DNA of 64,000 nt from Acidobacteriota bacterium (GTDB lineage Bacteria; Acidobacteriota; Terriglobia; Terriglobales; Acidobacteriaceae). This document shows positions 36,119 through 43,702 of the stretch, one piece after another (position 1 is the stretch's first letter; each line of letters begins with the position of its first letter). Both the position numbers and the translations under genes were made by a program. Under the pieces are notes generated by a model, which ran no database searches, was not told the DNA's origin, and worked only from the letters and a program-made list of their open reading frames with translations. The stretch is taken from assembly GCA_021792135.1 (NCBI GenBank), contig JAJYVF010000018.1:55254-119253 (forward strand), read 5' to 3'.

Positions 36119-37189
36119 GTGGCGGTCCTTCGCTTGCGTATGTTTACTCGATTGACTTATTCCTTTCGCACCGCCTCGCGCCTTTCTGCCAGGGCAATTC
36201 CTAACGCGCGCCAGGAACTCTGCCGCCCTTTAGATCAGACGAGATCCAGAAAGGGCTACATTGCGGCCACCATACCTGCAATTCTGATCATCGGATTATT
36301 GGCTGCGCGCAGCGTCGGCTACGGATGGTTTCGTGCCACGGGTACCTCGTCGATGTACGTTGGTACCCCTACAACCGATGTCAACGGAGTATTGTGTTAC
36401 CCGGTAAGGTCCGCCTATCAGGGATATCGTGAGCAGGTGATCCGTGTTCTTCGGCCACGTTATGATGACCCGGCAAAGGATGCGGCCACCCTCTATATCC
36501 TGCCGGTCGATACCGGGATCGATACTCTGTCTTCCACATGGGGAGACGGGTTCGAGGAGCTGCGGCTGCTTGATGTCGCTGACCGGTTCAATCTGACCCT
36601 CGTCGCCCCGTCCTTCACGTATGAGCCCTGGTACGGTGACAATCGCATTGATCCAGGACGGCGCATGGAGAGCTTCGTCGTCGATGATCTTGTGCCATTC
36701 GGCGACAAGTTTATGCCCATGGGGCGCCGGCATCGCCGCTATGTCATTGGGTTCAGCAAATCAGGGAACGGCGCCCTCTTTCTGATTCTGAGAAACCCCC
36801 GAATCTTTGACGCCGCCGCAGCATGGGACTGCCCGGCAGAGTTACAGAGCCTCTCGCGGTTTTCGGCTCTCACCATGAACTTCGGGAGCCAAACCAATTA
36901 TGACTCATACAATATCCCGGCTCTTGTTTCCAGGAACGCAGCGGCCTTTCGCCATCAGAATCGGCTGTGGATCAGCGGAGATCAGGGTATTTTCACGGCG
37001 GATATGGTCCAGTTGCACAACCAGCTGACGGCGCTTTCGATTCCTCATACGTGGGTCCAGGGAGGCCATCGGGAGCATCGATGGGACAGCGGCTGGCTGG
37101 AAGGAGCTGTCAGCGAACTGGTCGCGGGAGCCGCTGCGAGCGACCCGGTAGCAGGGCCGGCGGGGATGCTCGAAAATAGTTCGAAATAG
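36119..37189 (+). CDS. Membrane-anchored esterase-like alpha/beta hydrolase
   Basis: 356 aa from GTG 36119; an ATG at 36140 is an alternative start. One hydrophobic anchor at about 47-63 (YIAATIPAILIIGLLAA), then an extracytoplasmic alpha/beta-hydrolase domain with the nucleophile elbow GFSKSGNGAL (S213) and a late HREHRWD His as candidate base. It resembles the esterase-D/putative-esterase family. Targets could be O-acyl groups on exported glycans, which would counterbalance the acyltransferases in this window. A 260-bp upstream gap contains no recognisable gene. Confidence 0.7.
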   Translation: MAVLRLRMFTRLTYSFRTASRLSARAIPNARQELCRPLDQTRSRKGYIAATIPAILIIGLLAARSVGYGWFRATGTSSMYVGTPTTDVNGVLCYPVRSAYQGYREQVIRVLRPRYDDPAKDAATLYILPVDTGIDTLSSTWGDGFEELRLLDVADRFNLTLVAPSFTYEPWYGDNRIDPGRRMESFVVDDLVPFGDKFMPMGRRHRRYVIGFSKSGNGALFLILRNPRIFDAAAAWDCPAELQSLSRFSALTMNFGSQTNYDSYNIPALVSRNAAAFRHQNRLWISGDQGIFTADMVQLHNQLTALSIPHTWVQGGHREHRWDSGWLEGAVSELVAGAAASDPVAGPAGMLENSSK

Positions 37190-37382
37190 GGGCACAGACC
37201 CCTGCGATCTGTTCGGCAGGAGCTCGCGGCATCCCAGGAGGAGACTGATCTGACCCGGTCGGTTACGATGGTTTGGTCGAGCTGCAATAGGGATCGAGAC
37301 CTGGCGATTACTCATATAAGCTGCTCGATGTGAAGACCGTCAGGCGAAAATCCGGCGAAGGACCGTCGGGGCAGGAGTGGAG

Positions 37383-38582
37383 ATGCCGAAAAGGGTAGCC
37401 GTCATCGGGGGCGGAATCGTGGGTCTCGCCACGGCTTATCAGCTGCTCCGGCGACAGAGTGCGGTCCAGGTGCTGGTTCTCGAAAAGGAAAGCGGTCCCG
37501 GACGTCACCAGACGGGCCACAACAGCGGGGTACTGCATTGCGGCCTCTACTACAAGCCAGGATCAGCAAGGGCCCGGCTGGCGGTGCAGGGCATTCGGCA
37601 GATGGTTGCCTTCTGTCAGGAGCACGACATTCGTCACGAGGTGTGCGGGAAACTCGTCGTTGCCACGGAGCCCGAGGAACTGCCTCGGCTGCACGCCCTG
37701 GCTGAGCGTGGGCGCGCCAACGGACTGGAGGGGCTCAGACTCCTGGGGCCCGAAGAGATTCCCGAATACGAGCCCCACGCTGCTGGTCTGGCGGCGCTTC
37801 GCGTTCCCCAGGAGGGAATCGTTGACTATCCCGGAGTCGCGGATGTGCTGGTGCAGGAGATCACGCAGCGCGGCGGCGAGATCCGATTCTCCTCCGAGGT
37901 GATTTCGCTGCAACAGAAGGGCAGCTGGAGAATTCAGACCCATTCCGGGGACTATGAGGCTGACTTCATCATCAACTGCGCGGGGCTGCACTCCGACCGC
38001 GTCAGCCGCATGGGAGGCAGCCGCGACGGCGCGAAAATCGTGCCCTTTCGGGGCGAATATTACACCATCCGGCCCGAGCGGCAGTTCCTGGTCCGGAATC
38101 TTATCTATCCCGTGCCCGACCCGAAGTTCCCGTTTCTGGGAGTTCACTTTACGAGGATGATTCGTGGCGGCGTTGAAGCCGGACCCAACGCCGTGCTCGC
38201 GTTTGCGCGGGAAGGCTACCGGAAGACGGATGTGTCGGTACGGGATACGATCGAAACGCTGACCTATCGTGGATTTCGGAACTTCCTTCTGCGGTATCCA
38301 TCGATGTGCTGGCATGAGTTCCGCCGTTCCTGGAGCAAGCATCTGTTTTGCCAGTCGCTGCAACGCCTGGTGCCCGAGATCCGGATGGAGGACCTTCTCC
38401 CCGGGGGCTCGGGAGTCCGCGCGCAGGCCCTGGCACCCTCCGGCGAACTGATTCAGGATTTCCATTTTGTGCGTCTCCCGAACGCGCTGCACGTACTGAA
38501 TGCGCCGAGCCCGGCGGCGACGGCTTCCCTGGCCATTGCCGATGAGGTGGTGAACATGGCGCAGGATGCTTTCGCCGCGTAG
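37383..38582 (+). CDS. lhgO: L-2-hydroxyglutarate oxidase
   Basis: 399 aa from ATG 37383 with CAGGAG six bases upstream. FAD-dependent DAO-family oxidoreductase: dinucleotide-binding VIGGGIVGLATAYQLL (7-22), the LhgO-like TGHNSGVLHCGLYYKPGS, and a conserved C-terminal VLNAPSPAATASLAIAD. Members oxidise L-2-hydroxyglutarate to 2-oxoglutarate and feed electrons to the quinone pool. A second, broken copy is at 41128-42091. Neighbours suggest no specific pathway; recruitment to a sugar-acid or lactate-type substrate cannot be excluded. Confidence 0.9.
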   Translation: MPKRVAVIGGGIVGLATAYQLLRRQSAVQVLVLEKESGPGRHQTGHNSGVLHCGLYYKPGSARARLAVQGIRQMVAFCQEHDIRHEVCGKLVVATEPEELPRLHALAERGRANGLEGLRLLGPEEIPEYEPHAAGLAALRVPQEGIVDYPGVADVLVQEITQRGGEIRFSSEVISLQQKGSWRIQTHSGDYEADFIINCAGLHSDRVSRMGGSRDGAKIVPFRGEYYTIRPERQFLVRNLIYPVPDPKFPFLGVHFTRMIRGGVEAGPNAVLAFAREGYRKTDVSVRDTIETLTYRGFRNFLLRYPSMCWHEFRRSWSKHLFCQSLQRLVPEIRMEDLLPGGSGVRAQALAPSGELIQDFHFVRLPNALHVLNAPSPAATASLAIADEVVNMAQDAFAA

Positions 38583-38707
38583 CAGGTGGGCTCCCCTGAC
38601 CTGGGCTGGAATCCCGCCCTTGTATTCTCCCCTCGAAATTGCGCCGCCCCTGCAGCTCTGCTCTGTTTTGCGGCGGGCTGCGTGCTTCAGTGAGCTGCCC
38701 CCTTGGT

Positions 38708-38732
38708 TTAGTCCGGGTAAGTGAGAGTGCTC
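38708..38732. repeat. IS3 left terminal inverted repeat
   Basis: Begins TTAGTCC, then GGGTA, then AGTGAGAGT; pairs with 39691-39715. Confidence 0.75.
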
Positions 38733-39649
38733 GCGGCTGAGTTTAGCAGCGGAATGATTCCGCCGCAGTCGGGGCTGTGCGAATGGGGGAAGCGATTTTT
38801 GCTTTCCACATTTGCATAGCCCATGCGGAATTCCTCCGGGGTCAGATATCCGAGCGAGCTGTGCGGCCGCACCCGGTTGTAATCGATCCGCCAGTTTTCA
38901 ATGGTCTCCCGCGCATCGTCGAGTGTCAGGAACCAGTGTTCGTTCAGGCACTCCTCGCGAAACCGGCCGTGGAAGGACTCGATGTAGCCGTTCTCCATGG
39001 GCCGTCCCGGTGTGATGAAGTGCAGCGTCACCTTGTTCTGACAAGCCCACTGGTCGAGCGCCTTCGACGTGAACTCGGTGCCATCGTCGATGACGATCAC
39101 CTCCGGCAGCCCGCGCTCCAGGCAGATCCGGTACACCCGCTTGATGTTCACCCTCCATCCTTCCCGCTCGAGCAGAACGTGCAGGCGCCGGTATCCCCAG
39201 CGCCGCCGTTGCCCGGCCAACTCCCGCAGCCGTGTGCGCAGCTTCTCATTGGCCGCCGCGAACCGGGTCGGCCGCGGCTCATATCGGACCATCGCTCGCA
39301 CGATCTCCATCTGCCCGCAGGCACGCCGCTCCGAGCACTTCGCAGCTTCACGAAACGCCTTCACGGCTTCCCGCTCCGCCTGCGGGCCTACCACTTTTTG
39401 AGAGCGCCGCCTTGAAGCCGACGATATCCAGAGCCTGCTCCGCCACCAGCTGCTTGAGCTTCCGGTTCTCGTCCTCCAGCTGCCGCAGCCGCTGCGCATC
39501 GCTGACCTCCAGACCGCCGTACTTCGCCTTCCAGCGATAGAACGTCTGCTGACTGATGCCGTGCTTGCGGCACAGTTATCGAGTCCCGCTTCGGACTCCT
39601 TCAGGACGCCCACAATCTGCTCTTCTGTGTACCGGCTCTTCTTCATCCG
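38708..39649 (-). pseudogene. IS3-family transposase, frameshifted and internally deleted
   Basis: Starts as OrfA (KKSRYTEEQIVGVLKESEAG), then a small deletion shifts the frame, so the expected CRKHGISQQTFYRWKAKYGG segment is read in another frame. OrfB resumes at QAEREAVKAFREAAKCSERR and includes RRRWGYRRLHVLLEREGW, but it then jumps from RVYRICLERG to GLPEVIVIDDGTEFTS. About 80-100 residues, including the first Asp of the DDE triad, are missing. The second Asp (IDDGTEF) and the Glu region (HGRFREECLNEHWF) survive. Not functional. Confidence 0.85.
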
Positions 39650-39690
39650 TTCTCCTCGTCGGCCCACAACCGCTGGACCCTATTATCGGG

Positions 39691-39715
39691 AGAACTCTCA
39701 CTGCCTGTGGACTAA
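39691..39715. repeat. IS3 right terminal inverted repeat
   Basis: Reads ACTCTCACT...GGACTAA at its end, the complement of the left repeat; marks the outer end of the element on the transposase start side. Confidence 0.75.
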
Positions 39716-39838
39716 TCGGAGGGGGGCAGCTCAGAGTCTCTGGCGAACGAGCGCAGCTACGCGTACAGTCAGGATCCTGTCCTCGCGCGACTATGAACCT
39801 GCTTCACCCGTCTATAAAAACCCGTTAGAATCGGCGGC

Positions 39839-40366
39839 GTGATCTTCAATCGGACGAATATCCCAGGTGTTGTTGAGATTTATCCCGAGGCTTTGCGGGA
39901 CGAGCGGGGATTCTTCGCCCGTACGTGGTGCCAGCAGGAGTTTGAACGGCACGGTCTGAATCCCCGACTGTGTCAGTGCAGCATTTCCTTCAATCGTCGC
40001 CGGGGTACCCTGCGGGGCATGCACTACCAGGCGACACCATTTCCCGAGGCCAAACTGGTCCGATGCACCGCGGGCGCGATCTTCGACGTGGCCCTCGACT
40101 TGCGGCCGGACTCGCCGGCCTTCAGGCAGTGGTATGGTGCGATCCTGACAGCGGAGCAGCGCAACGCCTTGTATGTACCTGAAGGGTGTGCCCACGGTCT
40201 GCTGACTCTGGCCGATGGATCTGAGGTTCTATACCAGATTTCGGAGTTCTACCATGCGGATGGGTCGAGGGGGGTGCGCTGGAACGATCCGGCGTTCGGG
40301 ATCGACTGGCCGGGGGCGGTACAGGTTATTTCTGAGCGGGACCGGAGCTACCCGGACTTCCTATGA
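39839..40366 (+). CDS. rfbC: dTDP-4-dehydrorhamnose 3,5-epimerase
   Basis: 175 aa, GTG start. Cupin epimerase: DERGFFARTWCQQEF, the catalytic-His motif TLRGMHYQ, KLVRCTAGAIFDVALDLR and YVPEGCAHGLLTL. It epimerises C3 and C5 of dTDP-4-keto-6-deoxyglucose on the way to dTDP-L-rhamnose or a related sugar. RfbA, RfbB and RfbD are not in the window. Separated from the main polysaccharide block by the amide module, lhgO and the IS element. Confidence 0.92.
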   Translation: MIFNRTNIPGVVEIYPEALRDERGFFARTWCQQEFERHGLNPRLCQCSISFNRRRGTLRGMHYQATPFPEAKLVRCTAGAIFDVALDLRPDSPAFRQWYGAILTAEQRNALYVPEGCAHGLLTLADGSEVLYQISEFYHADGSRGVRWNDPAFGIDWPGAVQVISERDRSYPDFL

Positions 40367-40542
40367 AAGGCAGCATTCTCCGGGAATTCTCGGCAAGGGA
40401 TGAAGAAGAAGTGGGTGTGGAACTGCACCGCTTTGCGAATTGCACCTCTTGGAATTGGAACCGAGATTCGGGGCCGACGGGGTAGGCCCGAATTTACACC
40501 CGAGTGTGATGGTCAGCACATAAATCGGCACACGATCGTGCT

Positions 40543-40565
40543 CTCCTATGACAAACCCATAGGAG
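40543..40565. promoter_or_regulatory. Inverted-repeat operator upstream of padR
   Basis: Perfect 8-bp inverted repeat CTCCTATG-N7-CATAGGAG, centred about 52 bp upstream of the padR ATG at 40606. A half-site-like ATAGGAG recurs at 40593-40599, and a separate perfect palindrome CACGATCGTG lies at 40531-40540. Position and symmetry suit autoregulation by the PadR protein. Confidence 0.6.
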
Positions 40566-40605
40566 CGTGTGAACGCTTCTTATGGCGTGGCAATAGGAGA
40601 CGGTG

Positions 40606-40947
40606 ATGGCGGAAAAGGCCGATGTGTGGCAGGGTACGCTCGCACTAATGGTGCTGCGCACACTTGAAGTCATGGGTCCGCAGCACGGTTACGGGCTGGC
40701 GCGGCGCATCGAGCAAACCAGCGGAAATTTGCTTGCTCTTAATTACGGAACGCTCTATCCGGCACTGCTCCGGCTGGAGCAGGAGGGCTTTATCCGCTCG
40801 TGCTGGGGAGCGTCGGAGAACAACCGCCGCGCCAAGTTCTACCAGCTGACCAAGGCTGGCCGCCGCCAGGGGAAGAAGGCCGCAGTGGAGTGGGAACAGA
40901 CAACGGAGATCCTTTCTCGCTTTCTGCGGCCGGTTGAGGAGGCGTGA
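40606..40947 (+). CDS. PadR-family transcriptional regulator
   Basis: 113 aa from ATG 40606 (TAGGAGA just upstream; a GTG one codon earlier is less well spaced). Winged-helix fold: LALMVLRTLEVMGPQHGYGLARRIEQTSGNL with wing LEQEGFIRSCWGASENNRRAKFYQLTKAGRR, all typical of short acidobacterial PadR proteins. These usually repress an adjacent ABC permease of the ADOP type. Its 3' end abuts the start of exactly such a permease, which is here truncated. A clear inverted-repeat operator lies upstream. Confidence 0.92.
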   Translation: MAEKADVWQGTLALMVLRTLEVMGPQHGYGLARRIEQTSGNLLALNYGTLYPALLRLEQEGFIRSCWGASENNRRAKFYQLTKAGRRQGKKAAVEWEQTTEILSRFLRPVEEA

Positions 40948-41147
40948 TGGCGAATCTTGTACGGAGTTTGAGAGCAGTCTGCTCGCGAGTCATCGGCCTG
41001 CTGCATTCTTGCCACGCCAGCGACGACTTCATCGCCGAGCTCGAAAGCCATATTGCAATGCATGTAGACGACGGGATTCGCGCCGGCCTACCTCCCGAGG
41101 AAGCCCGCCGCCAAGCGCTCATCCGGGGAACACGACATCCCTCATGA
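40947..41147 (+). pseudogene. ADOP-type ABC permease, N-terminal fragment
   Basis: About 66 codons from ATG 40947. It encodes the cytosolic prefix of MacB-like acidobacterial permeases: FIAELESHIAMHVDDGIRAG, then LPPEEARRQALIR. A normal gene continues for about 800 residues; here homology stops at about 41126 and the sequence changes directly into an lhgO copy, with the frame closing at a TGA by 41147. The start overlaps the padR stop, as in intact padR-permease pairs. Confidence 0.8.
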
Positions 41148-42091
41148 GGTGTGCGGGAAGCTTGTTATCGCTACGGAGCAGCCCGAGGAGTTGCCGCGGC
41201 TTCATGCGCTGGCGGATCGCGGGCGCGCGAATGGGCTCGAAGGCCTTCAGCTTCTGGGACCCGAACAGATTCGCGAATACGAACCCCACGCTGCGGGCTG
41301 GCCGCCCTGCGCCTGCCCCAGGAGGGGTCGCTGATTACCCGGGAGTTGCCGCTACGCTTGTGCGCGAAATCACGGACCGGGGAGGGGAAATCAGGTCTTC
41401 CTCGAAAGTGACCTCGCTGCAAGAGAGAGGCAGATGGAGGATTGAGACGTCGTCCGGGGAGTATGAGGCGGATTTCATTATCAACTGCGCGGGGCTCCAC
41501 TGCGACCGCATCAGCCGCCTGGGGGGCGGCCGTGACCCGGCGAAGATTGTGCCCTTCCGCGGCGAGTATTACGACATCCGGCCGGAACGGCAGTATCTCG
41601 TCCGCAACCTTATCTATCCCGTGCCGGATCCGAAGTTCCCGTTCCTCGGGGTCCATTTCACACGGATGATTCGCGGCGGCATCGAAGCCGACCCCAATGC
41701 GGTGCTGGCGTTTGCGCGGGAAGGCTACAGGAAATCGGACGTGTCGGTGCGCGATACGCTGGAGACGCTGACTTATCCGGGATTCTGGAGATTCCTCCTG
41801 CGTTACCCCTCGATGTGCTGGCACGAGTTCCGCCGTTCCTGGAGCAAGCAGCTCTTTTGCCAGTCGCTGCAGCGGCTGGTTCCGGAGATCCGGATGGAGG
41901 ATCTGACCCCTGGAGCCTCCGGAGTCCGGGCACAGGCTCTGGACCCATCCGGCGGACTAATTCAGGGTTTTCGCTTTGTGAGTCTGCCCAACGCGCTGCA
42001 TGTGCTGAATGCTCCGAGCCCGGCGGTGACCGCCTCCATGGCCATTGCGGATGAGGTGGTCAACATGGTGCAGGATGCAGTCGCAGCATAA
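41128..42091 (+). pseudogene. Second lhgO copy, 5'-truncated and frameshifted
   Basis: Aligns with lhgO (37620-38582) over its whole length, from EHDIPHEVCGKLV to the C-terminus, but lacks the first ~79 codons including the FAD-binding loop. Two single-base losses near 41300 and 41330 move the reading through three frames (HAAG, then LAALRLPQEG, then VADYPGVAATLV). From about 41335 to the stop at 42091 the frame is intact and well conserved. The copies look about 80% identical in DNA by eye. Not functional as an oxidase. Confidence 0.88.
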
Positions 42092-42187
42092 ACGTGAGCT
42101 ATCCCTGACCGGCTCCCTTCCGAACGGAACCTGCATTTTCCAGTGAAAGGATGGCCGCTGCGGGCATCTTGCCTTTAGAATCCATGC

Positions 42188-42216
42188 TTTAACGAGCGGT
42201 ACAACCCCGGTAAAAT
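42188..42216 (+). promoter_or_regulatory. Possible promoter for the nucleotide-sugar dehydrogenase gene
   Basis: TAAAAT at 42211-42216 is a fair -10 box, with a weak TTTAAC at 42188-42193 spaced 17 bp upstream. The resulting leader before GTG 42235 would be about 12 nt and contain GGAG. Seen by eye only. Confidence 0.3.
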
Positions 42217-42234
42217 AGACACTTGGAGCTACTT

Positions 42235-43581
42235 GTGACACTCACTTCTCTCGACAGGACATCGGAGCTCGTTCAACACATCGAAAACCGGCAGGCGCGT
42301 ATCGGCATCGTCGGCATGGGCTATGTGGGGCTGCCGCTCGCGCTTCTTTTCAGCGAGGAGCGCTTCCGGGTCACCGGCTTCGATATCGACACGCGCAAGG
42401 TGGAGACGCTGAACGCCGGGAGCTCGTATATCGTGCGTATCCCCGGCACGGAGATTCAGTTGGCGCAGAAGAGCGGCTTCAGGGCGACCACCGATTACAG
42501 CCAGATCGTGCAAATGGATGTGGTGATCATTTGCGTGCCGACGCCTCTGGACGAATATCATGCACCCGATTTGAGCTACGTCACTGGAACGGTGCAGAGC
42601 CTGGCGCCTCATATCCGGGACGGGCAACTAATTATACTCGAAAGCACAACCTATCCTGGAACGACCGAAGAGGTGGTTGTTCCGTTGCTGGAACAGGGAA
42701 ATCCTGCCGGGCTGGGCGTCGCACGCGATGCAGCCAGCCCCGGATTTTATGTCGCTTTCTCACCGGAACGCGAGGATCCCGGCAACGACTCCGTGGCGCG
42801 CCGCGACATCCCCAAAGTCGTTGGCGGATGCGGACCGGCTGCTTTGCAGCTGGCCTCGGCGGTTTACTCCGCGATTTTCAACCGCACCGTACCGGTTTCT
42901 TCGCCGGCGGCTGCCGAGATGACGAAGCTGCTCGAAAACATTTATCGCTGCGTCAACATCGCGCTGGTCAACGAACTGAAGCAGCTGTGCATGCGGATGG
43001 ACATCGACCTCTTCGAGGTGATCGATGCGGCGAAGACCAAGCCCTTCGGTTTCCAGGCCTTTTATCCCGGCCCCGGTCTGGGCGGGCACTGCATCCCCAT
43101 CGATCCCTTCTATCTTTCCTGGAAGGCGAAGCAGTTTGATTTCCACACCCGGTTTATCGAACTGGCCGGCCAGATCAACGTCGGTATGCCGTACTTCGTG
43201 GTCGAGAATATCGTCGAGGCCATGAATCAGCGCGGGAAGGCTCTGTGCGGCGCGCGAGTTCTCGTCCTTGGGCTGGCTTATAAGCGCGATATCGACGATC
43301 TGCGCGAATCGCCCTCACTCACCATCATTGAACTGCTGCAGAAGCGCGGGGCGAAAGTGGAGTACAACGATCCCTTCTTCCCGGCTGTGGGGCAGGGGCG
43401 GCATTACGCTCTGAACATGACCTCGACGCCGCTGGAGCAGATTCCGGAATTCGACTGCGTCGTGATCGTTACCGATCACTCGCAGTACGATTACCCGGGC
43501 ATTGTGGCCCAGGCAAGGCTGGTGGTAGACACGCGCAACGCGACCAGGGGAATTGAAGCGCCAAATATTGTGAGGTGCTGA
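42235..43581 (+). CDS. Nucleotide-sugar dehydrogenase (UDP-GlcNAc/ManNAc 6-dehydrogenase type)
   Basis: 448 aa from GTG 42235 (GGAG at 42225-42228). UDP-sugar dehydrogenase family: IGIVGMGYVGLPLAL (23-37), AEMTKLLENIYRCVNIAL (K231, N235), catalytic C286 in GLGGHCIPIDPFYL, and VLGLAYKRDIDDLRESPS in the C-terminal domain. The length and sequence style are closer to WbpA/WecC-type enzymes (UDP-N-acetylhexosamine to uronic acid) than to UDP-glucose dehydrogenase. Provides an acidic sugar, whose carboxylate could be a target for the amide-forming enzymes upstream. Confidence 0.9.
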   Translation: MTLTSLDRTSELVQHIENRQARIGIVGMGYVGLPLALLFSEERFRVTGFDIDTRKVETLNAGSSYIVRIPGTEIQLAQKSGFRATTDYSQIVQMDVVIICVPTPLDEYHAPDLSYVTGTVQSLAPHIRDGQLIILESTTYPGTTEEVVVPLLEQGNPAGLGVARDAASPGFYVAFSPEREDPGNDSVARRDIPKVVGGCGPAALQLASAVYSAIFNRTVPVSSPAAAEMTKLLENIYRCVNIALVNELKQLCMRMDIDLFEVIDAAKTKPFGFQAFYPGPGLGGHCIPIDPFYLSWKAKQFDFHTRFIELAGQINVGMPYFVVENIVEAMNQRGKALCGARVLVLGLAYKRDIDDLRESPSLTIIELLQKRGAKVEYNDPFFPAVGQGRHYALNMTSTPLEQIPEFDCVVIVTDHSQYDYPGIVAQARLVVDTRNATRGIEAPNIVRC

Positions 43582-43702
43582 AGGGCCGATCGCTTCGGAA
43601 CTCTGTAGGATTCAAAGGCACTGACTGGCACCGGGAGCAGGGGCGATCGCTATTGCCTCTGTCCGGCGGCTGGCCAGTGTCTTTTTGTTTGCGGCCGGAT
43701 AC

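Larger units (their letters stand above)
38708..39715 (-). mobile_element. Defective IS3-family insertion sequence
   Basis: About 1.0 kb element with imperfect terminal inverted repeats: 38708-38732 (TTAGTCC...AGTGAGAGT) and the reverse complement at 39691-39715, identical in the outer 7 bp and inner 9 bp, with a 5- versus 6-bp variable middle. The transposase stop codon is the first three bases of the left repeat. No target-site duplication is visible next to the repeats. Typical IS3 elements are 1.2-1.3 kb; this one has lost internal sequence. Inserted between lhgO and rfbC. Confidence 0.85.

Noticed and set aside
40367..40602. A 68-codon frame (40400-40606) between rfbC and padR
   Set aside because: It covers the padR operator and promoter, has no recognisable protein features and runs into the padR start.
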